Source: Vermamoeba vermiformis
Lineage: Eukaryota; Tubulinea; Echinamoebida
NCBI GenBank assembly: GCA_045837725.1
Contig: JBEWZL010000006.1
Coordinates: 62,001 to 126,000 of the forward strand
DNA length: 64,000 nucleotides
Direction: 5' to 3'
Made by a program: the position numbers and the translations under genes. Position 1 is the first letter of the stretch. The number at the start of each line of letters is the position of its first letter. This document shows positions 50,296-62,089 of the stretch, piece by piece. The notes below the pieces were generated by a model. That model saw only the letters and a program-made list of their open reading frames with translations, ran no database searches and had not been told where the DNA came from.

Positions 50296-51782
50296 ATGTC
50301 GCAAGATAAGAAAGGAAAGACTAAAGTCGTTGAAGAACACCACTCCGCTGAAGAATCTGATCAAACTTCGGCGAACGAAGAGGAACACGATAACAACTTT
50401 GATAAGACCGAAGATAAGGACGGTATTCCTAAGAGTGCACGCAGCGCTTTTGCATTTTATCAACGCGATGCTAAAGCCAAGATCTTGAAAGAAAATAAAA
50501 ACCTCTCCGGTCCTGAAGTCCAAGCGTTAATTAAAGCCAATTGGGCCGCATTAAAACCTTCCGATAAAGAGGTAAATAATATTAACGGTTTTAATGAAAT
50601 TAATTTAGCGATAATATTATTTTTTCCCCGATCGCTTGCATCCAGAATTTCTTATTTCTGAACTTTTCATAATAGCGATAGTCATCTTTGCACTCATAAA
50701 TAATTTTAATAATATTTATTCGCAAATTAATCGATTTATTTTTCATCGATCGCGACGACAGATCTTTCGTAGATATTTATTATTTCCGTATAAAGCACCG
50801 ATACTAATTATTTGCATATTTAGTTTTACGAAAAGCTTCACGCCACCGATACTATTCGATATTTGAAGGCTATGGCTCAATTAAAGAATAATCACCCAGA
50901 GTTATTCGAGAGCAAAAAAGAAGCTGCTAAAAGCTCGCCTAAGAAACCTCCAGCAGTCAGTGCCTATTCTCTTTTTACTAAGGATTGGAACAAGAAGGTG
51001 CGTAGCAAATAATTAAGCGCGTCTTTAATTGATTTCTTAATTTTATCAAATCAGATGGCAAACCAGTCAGAAAAATTGCCCTTCAATGAAGCCTCAAAGG
51101 CTTGCTCTATTGCTTGGCGCGATTTACCTGAATCTAAGAAAGAGGTATGTATATTATTAGCTCTATCTAAGCCATGCAAACAGAGCTTACGGAGCCCGCG
51201 CAAAAGATCCGGGATCCGCAATGCTCAGCAACTGTTATTTTTTGCAAAATACCATCAAAATGTCTTATAGTCTAACCTGTTATTAGCCCTATATCAAGGC
51301 CGCCGCTGCTGAAAACGAGCGACGCAAGACTATGACGCCTGAAGAGATCGAAAAGGAGAGGAAAGCTGCCGTTGCTAGCAAAAGCAAGAAGCGAAAGGCT
51401 GAGGGCTCTGTTGATGGTACGTTATAATAATAATATAAGAGGTATCAAACGAACCCAACTGCTGCTTAGATTTTTGTGGATCTCAACTCGAGATCTTTCT
51501 TGAGCCTCAAACATTAATTTAACTTATACGCTATATATATTATCAATATTATTAACTTATTAACGCGATTTAACTACAGAAGAGCCTGCTGCTAAGAAAG
51601 CTAAGACCAGCGACAAAAAGGACGAGAAGAAGGCCGACAAAGACAAGCAAAAAGAGAAAGAAAAACAAAAGGAGAAGGAAAAAGAGAAAGAAAAGGAAAA
51701 GAAACGAAAAGAAGAGCAAAAGAAGAAAGAACAACAAAAGAAAAAACAAAGTTCGTCATCTGAAGAGTCGGATTCTGACTAA
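50296..51782 (+). CDS. Double HMG-box chromatin protein
   Basis: Exons 50296-50571, 50824-50997, 51055-51144, 51287-51416 and 51580-51782 give 290 residues. After an acidic N-terminus (EESDQTSANEEEHDN) comes HMG box A: IPKSARSAFAFYQRDAKAKI, ANWAALKPSDKEFYEKLHAT. Box B is PPAVSAYSLFTKDWNKK, FNEASKACSIAWRDLPESKK, EPYIKAAAAENERR. The tail is extremely Lys/Glu-rich (KEKEKQKEKEKEKEK) and ends SSSEESDSD, a likely casein kinase II target. HMGB-type proteins bend DNA in chromatin. Box boundaries coincide with introns. MSQDKKGK at 50296 was taken as start because the protein then begins in the acidic region without a hydrophobic leader. Confidence 0.88.
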
Positions 51783-52082
51783 GAAGTGTATTAAAAGTAT
51801 TAATAGTAGCCTGACTTGCACCGCTGTATAGCAAGTCAGTCATTGTAGTTGTGCTCAAACATCGCAGTTAGTAAATAATAACAAATTCATTTCAACTTTC
51901 GACAACATAAAAAATCGTTTGGATCTGAAATCCGCGTGCGGCTTGTCTATACGTCGAAGCTCTATGTAATTGTAGTACTAAATAAGGCTAAAAACAGTAT
52001 TAAACAGATTTTCTCCGTTCACTGAAATTCGCGTTGATTTTCTGATTTTTGGAAGCGCGCAGTATCAGTTATATTTTTACTT

Positions 52083-54449
52083 ATGAACAAGATATTTGAA
52101 GCACTAAGACAATTTATGGAGAAGGATCAAGCCAGCGCCGAAACAAGACGAAAGCTGTTATCGGAAGATCCATCCGAACAAAGCGAAGGCCTTATTAGCC
52201 TTTATATTGAGGCCCAATCCAGTAAGAATATTTTTATATAATTATTTAATTAATAGTATGGCATTATAGATGAAGATTCAAGTTCAGAAGATGGAATAGA
52301 GATTGATCGAGATATTATCAAAAAATTAATTCAAATTGCGGCCTCTGATAAGATCAAAGAGATTAATATGGCATTCACGATCTTGGCAAATGCCGCAATG
52401 ACGGGTAAATATTAATTTAAATTCCTCTGCAAATGTAAAATTCATTTTCGAGATGCGTTTAAATTGGGCAGCTTTTTAAAATTAGCAATACTACGGCTAT
52501 ATAATAAATTTAATAATAAATATTTCAAAAATTACAAGATTACGAATTTCTGTGCTTTCATAAAGGCGCGTTTAAATTTTTTTCGATTATTCACAATTTC
52601 AGACTTTGGAGTTGATCCATATATTTAATTTTATATAGATGCGACAATACCAGTGCTTCTCGAAGAAAAAGTGTTGGATCCAATGGTCAATTTCCTCTCA
52701 ACGATCGATCCGAAAGAAGTACCAAAGAAACCTGCCAAATTATCCGAAGCCGATGCTAATCACCAAAAAAGCGCTTTACTCGCTTGTTTAGATGCCGTTA
52801 ATAGATTACTTGAAGATGGTAAGTTAAATTTATTTTCCTTACAACCGAATCCAAAAGTTCAATTTCGTGCACCGGTCAATCAAGCGCTTAAAAACTCTTT
52901 TTATTTCCGAAAATGGTCATATCACGTGATAATTAGGCCATATGTCCTTTTGTAACCAAAAGTTACTCATCTAAACGGTTTTTTTTATAGCTGGTGCAGT
53001 GGTCACTTTCGGCAACCTTGGTGGTGTTAGACCTCTATATAGAATGTTGTATTATAGAGCCCCGTGTATGGAACGACAAGTAGCAGTTGAAATTTTGGAT
53101 AAAGTCGCTGAGAACGGTACGTAACAAAAATTATCGTGCGCTAAAGTGACCGGATCTAATTTTTGATTTTTTTGCAGCCCTTATTCGCGACATAGTTATT
53201 CCGCAGTTCAAAGAAGAATTACCTGGAAAATTCAACGAAATTCAAGAACGAATATTAGTGAGCCCGTACACGAAGAGTGAAGCCGACTCGTTCCGTGAGA
53301 TGTTGCGACACTTGGATCTATTGACAGGTATGACTAACTATAACAACAATATGATATACTTAATATAGACCCCGGCTTGTTACTAATTATGTTATATTAG
53401 ATTTGTACAAACCTGGTGTTGCGTTCTACGAGTTGGATGAATTCCCATGGACAAAAATGCTCGAAGAAAATTACGAAGTAAGTTATCGATAAATTCAAAT
53501 TTTAACGTTAAAATCTCCATCAATATGATCTAATCGATTATTATAGACTATTAAACAAGAGTTCTTAACGTTACAACAACACAATTTGGTCGCGTGGCCC
53601 GAGAAGTATTTGTGCAAGAAGGGCTGGGACGTGTTGGGTTTGTACGCGTTCAACAACAAATTCGACGACAATTGCAAGCTGTGTCCGAAGACCACTGAAA
53701 TAATCGAGAAGATTCCTGGCTTGACAACTGCGCTCTTCTCGTGTTTGCAGCCTCGTACTCACATCAAGCCTCACGTAAGTCAAACACCTCTAAAAGCACC
53801 AAACATCAACCCAATCGTTACAACGAAACATCCCTAAGCTGCAAATGTTGATTCTATTTTGCATGACACTTTTTTGTGCAAAAATGAGATTGACACTTTT
53901 GACAGATCGGTTACTACTCGTATTCCGAGAAGATTCTTCGCTGCCATATGGGTGTATTAGTCCCGCCTGGCTGTGCATTGAAAGTGAACGGAGAGGTACG
54001 TCGAATAGATCTACTCGTTGCTAGTGAGACTTCAAGTTGACACGTGTCATAGGTACAACAATGGCAGGTCGGCAAATGCATGGTATTCGATGACACTTTC
54101 AGACATGAAGCCTGGTAAGATAAGTCGCTAGCCTTAGTATCGCAAGCTAAAATTTCCTTTTTAGGAATAAATCTGACGAAATGCGTGTCGTGTTGATGTT
54201 GGACTTTGCGTACACGGGCGACCAATCAAAGAGAAACCAAGAGTTCTTGAAGTATGTTATATTATTATAGGTCCCTAGTATAATACAACCATACTCAACC
54301 GATGTTATTATAGGACCGCTAAGCTGATGGAAATGATGAACAAGAACAACCCTGACGAGGATGAAGATGCGTTGATTAGCGGTGATTTGGTCCGAGCATT
54401 GAAGATGTTTGGTGCTTCAGAGAACATTAAGCAGCAAGAAATGAAGTAA
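52083..54449 (+). CDS. Helical-repeat protein fused to aspartyl/asparaginyl beta-hydroxylase domain
   Basis: Start ATG 52083 (MNKIFEALRQFMEKDQASAE), TAA ends 54449, about ten exons. The N-terminal ~330 residues are helical with ARM/HEAT character: IIKKLIQIAASDKIKEINM, AFTILANAAMT, LLACLDAVNRLLED, TFGNLGGVRPLYRMLYY. The C-terminal part is an AspH-type 2-oxoglutarate oxygenase: FPWTKMLEENYE, CKLCPKTTEIIEKIP, LFSCLQPRTHIKPH with the first iron histidine, LRCHMGVLVPPGCALKVNGE, WQVGKCMVFDDTFRHEAWN with the second, and SDEMRVVLMLDF. AspH enzymes hydroxylate Asp/Asn residues, often in EGF-like or ankyrin repeats. No signal or membrane segment is present, so it is likely cytosolic or nuclear. An intron holds TGACACGTGTCA at 54038. 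Confidence 0.85.
54038..54049. promoter_or_regulatory. Palindrome TGACACGTGTCA (intron)
   Basis: Exact copy in an intron of the AspH-domain gene. TGACAC and TTGACA half-sites also lie about 140-190 bases upstream in another of its introns. Confidence 0.7.
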
Positions 54450-54477
54450 AAGGGTAGGATTTTTTCATGAGTATTAA

Positions 54478-54489
54478 TGACACGTGTCA
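54478..54489. promoter_or_regulatory. Palindrome TGACACGTGTCA (3' flank)
   Basis: Exact copy 29 bases past the AspH gene stop, 440 bases from the intronic copy. Confidence 0.7.
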
Positions 54490-54721
54490 CTTTGGTGGAT
54501 GTCGTACTGTTCGTTCATTTTAAATGACTTTAATGGGTGAAAAGTACTAATATGACACCCATTACATTATACGTTGAGAACGCGATCCGTTCGATGGTTC
54601 CTTAGTTTGCACTGGGGCATCATATTCTATTTTTTGGATCTCAGCTAACTTATTTATTTAATTGCCAAAGTTCTGTACATGCATTATAATTACGCTTCAA
54701 TAAGTTTCAAGCATTGATTAT

Positions 54722-55512
54722 CTAATCAAATTTTGGTGGGTTTGCGAGAAGGCGTTCCGTTCCAATGTTAGGCAATACTCGGCCCACAAGTGCTGAAAGG
54801 ACGTTCGTAACAGGTCCACTTTGATCCACTATTGCTGGTTGTCCAGGTAGTTGAATGCCTGCAGTCACGTGTACGTGTGCGTAAGGGATGCCTTTGGATT
54901 CGGCAAACTTTTGGACTTCTTTATTTGTGTTCTTATCAATTGATACTATAGACATAGGGCAGGTTTGAAGTGTCTTCTGTTCAAACCTGAGCAAGATTAT
55001 AAGGTCAATTCTCGGATGTGGCAGAAAATGGATTTGGAACATAATTTGTTATAATTGCTTTAATACTTACGTTAATATGTTTGCAATTAAGGCTTCAAGT
55101 TTCTCTTTCGTATAATGCGTAGAATCGACTAATAAGACGTAACCGTCGCAGTTTGTAGTGTAAGCGAAAACTCCGTGCTGCTCTTGATGGCTAATCGTGT
55201 GCATTTCAAAATCAATTTCTTGATTATTAGCTCTGACATGGCCTCTATATATCCACGTTATTGTATGAGCTTACTCCAGAAAAATGAGCTCGATCTGATT
55301 TATTTAAAAATAATGACGAAATTTTTACTTACGGCCAAATCGCCGGTCCGACGCCACGAGCAAAGATTACTCTTTTCGCGTGTCTATCTGACGTGCCGCG
55401 AGCAGCGAAAGACTTTTCATATCCATCTGGCGTCAAAAACTTAGAACAGATCTTTTCGGAACGTTTTCCAGATCTACTTGCCTGTTAAACCAGTGATGCC
55501 GATCTTGATCAT
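54722..55512 (-). CDS. Small-GTPase-like protein lacking a normal P-loop, copy 1
   Basis: First of two tandem minus-strand paralogues. The start MIKIGITGLT (ATG 55512) aligns with the beta-1 strand of Ras-like proteins, but no GxxxxGKS follows. Later exons give FLTPDGYEKSFAARGTSD, VIFARGVGPAIWP, EIDFEMHTISHQEQHGVFAY, GYVLLVDSTHYTKEKLEALI and QKTLQTCPMSIVSIDKNTN, then EVQKFAESKGIPYAHVHV and LVGRVLPNIGTERL. The EVQKFAESKGIPYAHV block resembles the G5 region of Ras-family folds. The junction of exon 1 with exon 2 could not be kept in frame: copy 2 has a GTAAG donor here, whereas this copy reads ACAGGCAAGTAG, so a one-base change or a different start is possible. Function unknown. Confidence 0.65.
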
Positions 55513-55968
55513 TTTAGCTATGTAGATTTGTTGTATTATTAAGCAATAAGACTGGCAAAAGCGTCATTTTGTCAATTTAAATTCCCGTTGTACATAAAGC
55601 TTTCACCACCATGTGATTCCGTGTCTACTTTATGCGCTTCTACCTACGTTTTCTATGAAAGTTATTATAATAGCATGACGCAATAACGATCATTCTTTCT
55701 CTTTTCATCAAGTAATGGAGAATAGGACCTTACTCCTTAATACAGCGAGATCCACTTTGGTGAGTACAATAGAGTTGAATTAATATAGGCTCTTTTACCT
55801 GGAAATTTAGGAACTTATTTCGGCACAAAGAGACGTGCAGCAATAATAGTTGCAAAATTAAAATAAATCTTTAATTACGCAGGCATCTGCTCGATCCCTG
55901 CCGATGATAGCTGATCTAATACAAAACTATACAAGTTAATTCATCTCTTGCAAGATATGGACATTGTC
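55513..55968. other. Intergenic region between tandem paralogues, 456 bases
   Basis: Holds the promoter of copy 1 and the 3' UTR of copy 2. AT-rich with no supported frame, RNA gene or repeat. Confidence 0.5.
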
Positions 55969-56749
55969 TTATTTGGGAGCCTTGAGAACACGATCCGTTC
56001 CCAAGTTAGGCAATACTCGGCCAACAAGAGACGACAGAATATTTTTAACGGGTGCTGTTTGATCGGCACGATCGTCGCCTCCCAAAATAGGACTAGCAAT
56101 TATCTGCACATGCGCGAATGGAATGCCTTTGGATTCGGCAAATTTTTTGACTTCGTTATTGCTGTTTGCATCAACTAATACAATCGTGATAGGGCAATCT
56201 TGTAACGTCTTCTTTTCAAAACTGAATAATTACGTATTAAATACGGTTAAAATCCAATCTGGCTTAAGACCCAGATTTCAAATCTGAACTTCAGTTACTT
56301 ACGTCAAGATATTCGTGATTAATGTATTAAGTTTATCATTTGTATATCTTTGTGACTCGACTAAAATGACATAGCCGTCGCAGCTAGTTGTGAAAGCGAA
56401 AACACCGTGGTTTAGCTGATCGCCAATTACGCGCATTTCAAAATCAATTTCTTGATTATTAACTGTAACGTGACCGCTATAATAAATAATATTAGAATAT
56501 TGTAATTTAAATTATTAACCGCACTTGACGCTAAGCCCTTTTTCATTTTCGAAATAATTTATACTTACGCAGCAGTCTGTGGAGTTACGCCACGGGCAAA
56601 TGCCAGTGTCTTAGAAAAAGATTCTACCATTCCATAAGCGGCAAAAAATCCCTCAGCACGAGCTAAATCAATTATTACAACCGAATCCAAAAAAGAGATT
56701 TGACTGCGCGTTTCTTACCTGTCAAACCTGTGATGCCAATTTTAATCAT
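55969..56749 (-). CDS. Small-GTPase-like protein lacking a normal P-loop, copy 2
   Basis: Second of the tandem pair, intact: ATG 56749, then GTAAG-type introns, TAA 55969, four exons, about 180 residues. It reads MIKIGITGLTARAEGFFAAY, GMVESFSKTLAFARGVTPQT, GHVTVNNQEIDFEMRVIGDQ, HGVFAFTTSCDGYVILVESQ, LQDCPITIVLVDANSNNEVK, KFAESKGIPFAHVQI and SLVGRVLPNLGTDRVLKAPK. Compared with copy 1, exon number and most of the core agree, while the exon 2 region differs most. There is no GKS/T and no NKxD motif (LVDANS instead), so nucleotide binding is doubtful. A GTPase-like fold is an inference from strand and helix order; I do not recognise the family. Confidence 0.75.
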
Positions 56750-57385
56750 TTTTTGGTAATGCTTATTTGTTGTTGTTATTGTTCACGTTAATTAATTAGA
56801 ATGGGACGAACGAAAGCAGCTTTTTGTCACTTCGGTTCCCAAAAAAACACTTTGCTTGTCAAGCTATCCAACTTAAAAATTTACGAGGCGATGTCTTTAC
56901 CTACACTTTCATCGAACATAGCATTCCGAGAGAAAGATACAAACAGCGTAACTCTTTTGAGCTTGACACGTGTCTAGTCCTTGCTGAACTCAGTACAACC
57001 TCGTTGACAAAGCGTGTATTCCGCGCTTATTTACGTAGATTTATTGTACATTGTTCTCTCGTCTCAATACTGGCTTACACTCTCGATTTGCGCAGGTTTA
57101 AATTGTTCAGACCAGAACTGTAAGGCTTACATCCTTTCATTAGCAGCGCACTATCTAAATATGATGTTCAAACCTCTTAGGTTAAAGGAGAGAAGGCAAT
57201 GAACCTTTCCTTTTTGTTTCATTTCCCGAACTGAAATTTCTTCGAGCAGCTCAAAAAAAAAAGCCCGTTCTTTAATCATTATTATTAAATGATCTCTCCA
57301 CACCACAACATCACTGATTAGTGAATAGCAATGTACCGACATTAAACTGAAGCCGAAGAAGACACATCCCGAAGCAAATTAAAGA
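56750..57385. promoter_or_regulatory. Divergent promoter region, 636 bases
   Basis: Between copy 2 of the GTPase-like pair (minus) and the cAR-like receptor (plus). It carries an 11-of-12 match to the recurrent palindrome TGACACGTGTCA at 56964-56975. The open frames across it look non-coding. Confidence 0.5.
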
Positions 57386-59133
57386 ATGCCGTTTACTCCA
57401 GAAGAAACTGGTATTCTTGAAGTATTATTATATTGCACCAGTGTAGCAGGGATGCTAGGTGCTTTATTTGTATTTGTAAGTGTTTCTAACGACTCAGAAC
57501 ATTAAGATTTTTCAATAATTAGCACATCCGCATGCTCAATGCGTAAAACTATTATTATAATTAATATCAATATTACGAAGGAATATATATCGCTTTTATA
57601 TTAAAATCAAGCAAATACCGATTCATAAAATCAGAATGACACCAAAAATTCACAGATCGGCATTATTTTTTCGATTTCTAGACTTGATCATTATTATCCT
57701 ATATTACTATAATAATTATTGATTATTTAAACGATAAATTAACAGCAGAAATCTCATTAAACTTTTCAATTAACAGATCACATATTTGGCTCTAAAATCA
57801 CGGCGGTCCTTCGGCACCAATCTCGTATTCGTGATGAGCATTGCTAATTTTGGAGTCTCTGTATCATTTTTGCCTATATTTTGGAAGGACAACGACATTT
57901 TTTGTCAGGTTGAAGGCTCCATCCACCACGTTTCGATGATCGTCAGCTACATATGGTAAATATATATATATACTACCTTACATTAATATTTCTTCAATAA
58001 TACTGCAGTATCCGTCTCATAATATCTTCGGAAATTTCGGATTCGTAACCATACTTAATTGGATCTTACTTAGGGGCTTGTTTATGGGCATAACATTCTA
58101 TGCAGTATTCAGTCAAAAATTCGAAGAACCAAAAATGAGGCTCGCGCGCATTGTATTTTTAGTTGGAGCGCTTGCTTATGGCGGGATCGGCGCTGGGGTT
58201 GTTTTTGGATTAGAAGCTTACGATTCTGAACGACTCTCGTACGTTTAAAAAATATCAATATGGTATATATATTACTATTACGTATTAATTATAATGTTTT
58301 ATTTAGTTGTTGGATAGATCCAAAGCATTTGTTGTACATGATCTTATTTTACTTCCCTTGCTTATTAGCGCCATTGATCAATATCCTGGCCTTCCTTGCT
58401 ATCCTAACACGTCATGGCAGAGCGACATTTACGACCAAATATAGGTTTAGCATGTACTTGCTGATCTTCATCGCGTCGCATACTTTTGATGCGCTAAATA
58501 AGATCCACAGTACGCTATACCCAGCATCACCGAACTTCGCGTTTTATATCCTGCAAGCAATCACATTCCCTTGCGAAGGTCTTTACGTGGCGATAATGTT
58601 CATTCTGACCGAGCCCGAGATCGTGGACAAGTACAAAGAATTCTTCTCGCGGTGTTGTTGCAGATCTAGTCCTTATGGAGTGACTAAAGCTTGGGAAGAG
58701 ATGGATAGTGGATATAGAGAGACTAGAGGGGTAAGTTTAATCGATTTTGAACGCTTTGTAACGACCACGAAATTTCAAAATTTTATCAATTTTATTTTAT
58801 CAGCTCAAACCGCTTAATAACACCTTATATGACTATCCAAACAATGCCTACATTATAAGTCGTTCATATTATTGACATTTGCGTCTTTAGGCATCGCGAT
58901 CTCGCGGCATCTATGAACCGAACCAATCCAGTACAAGTACTGATACGCCAATGTCCATGTCGCTATTATCGCCTCTACCCAGCCTTCCAATGTCGAGAGC
59001 TAGCTTTTCGTCAGATATAATGGACTACGACATTGATTATGACGCAGATAATCAGACTGGAAGCGGCGTACCTTATCAAGCGTTAGAACCTGAATCTAAA
59101 GCACCGCAGAATGATTTTAGCCACATTTTGTAA
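57386..59133 (+). CDS. cAMP-receptor-like (class E) G protein-coupled receptor
   Basis: Exons 57386-57475, 57777-57955, 58074-58238, 58307-58730 and 58891-59133 give 366 residues. Seven hydrophobic segments are visible: VLLYCTSVAGMLGALFVF, NLVFVMSIANFGVSVSFLP, SMIVSYIWGLFMGITFYAV, FLVGALAYGGIGAGVVFGL, LYMILFYFPCLLAPLINILA, YLLIFIASHTFDALNKI and FYILQAITFPCEGLYVAIM. FCQVEGSIHH before TM3 and CWIDPKHLLYM before TM5 match the extracellular cysteine pair of cAR/CrlA-type receptors (C-W...). The cytosolic tail is Ser-rich (SSTSTDTPMSMSLLSPLPSL), typical of ligand-induced phosphorylation. Dictyostelid relatives sense cAMP or other cues; the ligand here is unknown. Confidence 0.82.
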
Positions 59134-59383
59134 GCGCGTAGGATGTATAGATGCTACTCGATGTAAATAAACCTCAGAGAAAATTCAATCCATCTGGATC
59201 ATCACCGAAATAGCCGAACTAGTTTCCTTTAGATTATTGAACGATAGTATAGTCACGAAAACTTCGATCATTAGTTTTTATTGTACAAGATTTACAATTT
59301 ATAAATACAGCGGCAATAGTTCTGAATGATTCAATTAAGCAGATCAAAATGTCAGAAATCTTGATATCCTTTCGGTGGAGCAA

Positions 59384-59908
59384 CTATTCTACGGCCTCGA
59401 GAGTTCGAATCAGCGCTGAATAGCATAGGCCGTCGGCTGGCTTGATTTGCATAGTTGGTGACTTTTCGAAAGACTCTTCAGATCCAGACTTGGATAGAAT
59501 GGATGGCTTCCTGAGAAATAGCGGCTTCGATTTTTTTCGTTTCCTCGACATTACTACGATCTCTATTTTACAATTTCCATCCAATGACGAGTATTTGACG
59601 CCAACAACATCGTTCTGAGATTGAATTCCTTTTCCATTGCCAGAATCGGTCACGTTATTGCTATTATGCGAATTCTTGTCTCTATTTAGTATTATTGGCG
59701 CAATAAGAACGTGTTTGGTATTATTTGAAGAGAAGATCTCTCTCGGGCTAATGCTACTTCCATCCACTGAAAATGCATTAACGTCGAAACAGTAGCTAAC
59801 TGCTTGGTGAAAGCTAACGAGCTCTGAGTGACCTTTTTCATCACTTAATTTGAACGTAATCTTCTTGGCAAGTCCATCGACTTTGGAGTAGTCTAGCACT
59901 AACGACAT
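59384..59908 (-). CDS. Hypothetical 174-residue protein, single exon
   Basis: Open frame from MSLVLDYSKVDGLAKKITFK to ALIRTLEAVE. It has no signal peptide or membrane segment. An Asn/Ser-rich middle (RDKNSHNSNNVTDSGNGKG) and a basic patch (MSRKRKKSKPLFLRKPS) that could be a nuclear signal are the only distinctive parts. The length, clean codon use and lack of internal stops argue for a real gene, but no family was recognised. Confidence 0.55.
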   Translation of the reverse strand: MSLVLDYSKVDGLAKKITFKLSDEKGHSELVSFHQAVSYCFDVNAFSVDGSSISPREIFSSNNTKHVLIAPIILNRDKNSHNSNNVTDSGNGKGIQSQNDVVGVKYSSLDGNCKIEIVVMSRKRKKSKPLFLRKPSILSKSGSEESFEKSPTMQIKPADGLCYSALIRTLEAVE

Positions 59909-60490
59909 TTGTGCTGTTCTTCGAAGTTATTTTGTACTGCAGTATACTGACGTGTTGTTTGTGGTGCGGCACTGTGCAATTAAATCAAGAAAGCAAGAAA
60001 AATAAGAAAAAGAGTCGGATATTTTGATGAATTTGGCAATAATTCCGAAAAGCAATCTTAGCGCGTGGCTTGATCGGTTCGAATGTCCATTCAACTCGCA
60101 CAATAGCCCCTCCCTGGACCACCAAAGACCAGCAATAAGGTCAAGATACCTACTGACGAGATACTAGGGCCATTTCGGAGCGTCTAGCGCAATCAATAAA
60201 CTCGGACCAAAATAGATTGAATTTCATCAAGATGGTGGCACGTGGTCATTTTCATTAAGTTGAGCACGTGCTCGAACTCGTACAAGCGTTATTCTATTGA
60301 CCTATTGACCGCAATACGTGAGTAACAATGGTAACTTAAGTAAGAATACGTATTGAGTTATTATGGTAATTATTCCTTTTATTATTTTCAAGATTGAGAA
60401 TTCATAGCGCTAGACTAAGAACTCTCGTTAATTTTGCAAATTACTCTCGATCTGTTTCATCGAAAAAATAAATTATTTTTGAAGCGCAAC
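59909..60490. promoter_or_regulatory. Intergenic region with CACGTG palindrome, 582 bases
   Basis: Upstream of the orphan gene (minus) and downstream of TRAP-alpha (minus). It contains GAGCACGTGCTC, a perfect 12-base palindrome around an E-box, at 60262-60273. No RNA gene was found here despite a slightly GC-richer patch at 60060-60200. Confidence 0.5.
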
Positions 60491-61810
60491 TTATTTAGCA
60501 GCAGTCTTTCTGGTTCTCAAAACAGGTGACTTCTTGCCAGTGTTGACGTTAGTACCCTTGAGCCATTCGCTGCTGTCACCAAGACTGCCAGAAGTGGAGT
60601 CAGTGGTGCGAGTGGATCTCTTGCCACCCTTCTTGCCGAGACCCAACGAGTTGAAGACCAAGAAACCAGCCAAACCGAGAATAGCCGCGGCCAACAAGTA
60701 AGTGAAGATACTATAAAAAGAAAAATATTATTAGTAAGCCATAAAAAGCTATTCAAAGTGCACGACACGAATCATCGAGAATTTCGTTAAAAATGTCCAA
60801 ATAAATACCAAAAAATAAGGATAATATAGTACTTACTTGCGAATATCGAAACCAGTAACAGCCTCTTCAATATCGATGGTCTTGTTCATAAAAGTGGTAG
60901 CGTAGTTGACGCCAGCCTCATCTGAGTAGAAAACAACACCAACAAAGCCAACCTTCATAGCGTCGAACATAGGATCGGGTCTGAAGTAGTAAGTGAAGCT
61001 AGTTTGTTCGTTGGGGTTCACAGCGACGTGGTAAGGAACGCGAGTGAACTAGATGAAGGAAATTTGTTAAAATTATTCCATTGTTCGAATATTAATTGCG
61101 AAAAAAATAGTATAAATATTGTAATAATGTGTTATAAAATCAAATATTGTGCAAAGCGGAATAGTTCGTTTTTTGGCAGAGGAAAAATATCTCTGCGCAT
61201 CCAAAAATAAAACTTGACCTAATCAAGCCTAAGACACCGATGGAGCTATATTAACTTACGTTTTGAATGTAGTAAGACAAATCTTGAGGATAAGTGAAGC
61301 CAGCTTCGATGGCAGTAACGTTGAATTTTTTATCGCCATTATTGCTGAAAAGCATCAAGAAATCATTGATCTCACCAATAGTAACCTCTATAATACGAAA
61401 ATAATTATTAATAAACAATCCCTTGCGTAAACAAGCTAAGAACAATAGATGAGTTGAAAAAAGTGCATTTGGAAAAATTTTCTGATATCAATTCAAAATT
61501 CAGCCATAATATTAAAAATGAAATCCATAATCATATTAGTAGACTTACTGCCTGCGGGGAAAATAGACACGACATCAGCGTCTTGAGAGGCGCCAGCGAA
61601 AGATTCAACAGTTTCAGTATCCTCAACTTCAACATATTCGACTTCAGCGTCGTCTTGGGCGATAGCGCCTACATTTGCATAATATTATTAATATTTCTGG
61701 ACGTGATTGCGAGCTAAAAACGAAAAAGAAAGTGAGTTTGTGTAGTAGATGAGCTTACCGAAGACGAGGCACATAAGAAAAACAGCAAATAACTTCAATT
61801 TATTGGCCAT
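60491..61810 (-). CDS. SSR1: Translocon-associated protein subunit alpha (TRAP-alpha/SSR1)
   Basis: ER membrane protein next to the Sec61 channel. Start ATG 61810 with signal peptide MANKLKLFAVFLMCLVFGAI-A, then an acidic luminal stretch (QDDAEVEYVEVEDTETVE), typical of the family. The luminal beta-domain has EVTIGEINDFLMLFSNNGD, FNVTAIEAGFTYPQDLSYYI, FTRVPYHVAVNPNEQTSFTY and RPDPMFDAMKVGFVGVVFYS. The single membrane anchor is LFTYLLAAAILGLAGFLVF, followed by a basic cytosolic tail (GKKGGKRSTR) ending RTRKTAAK. Five exons, complete. Domain order and acidic N-terminus match SSR1. Confidence 0.92.
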
Positions 61811-62089
61811 TGTGGCTTTTGTTTGTAATAATAAAGACACTGTCGACAAACCACGATATCATTTATGAGGCCACGTTTCTGTTAGGCAGGTCAAAAAAAG
61901 TCAATTGAAATTTTCAGGTCATATGACTAAAATTAGAACATACTCTTATGAACTGACCTTACGCGGCAACGTAGCGATGACGAGACACCACAAATATAAG
62001 TTCAGAGGATATTTATTTTAAAACATTAAATAAGTAAACCACAAAGTGGCAGGACAAAAAAGTTCGCGTTGATCCGCTTCGAATCCAAT

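Noticed and set aside
51601-51858. Antisense hydrophobic frame near the HMG gene
   Set aside because: It is the complement of the Lys/Glu-rich HMG tail, which forces Phe/Leu/Ser codons on the other strand.
55490-55512. Second GC-AG intron in copy 1 of the GTPase-like pair
   Set aside because: The GCAAGT looks right beside GTAAG in copy 2, but no acceptor gives the needed phase, so the claim was not made.
60060-60140. Possible tRNA or small RNA (GGTTCGAATGTCC resembles a B box)
   Set aside because: No anticodon arm or acceptor pairing could be built around it.
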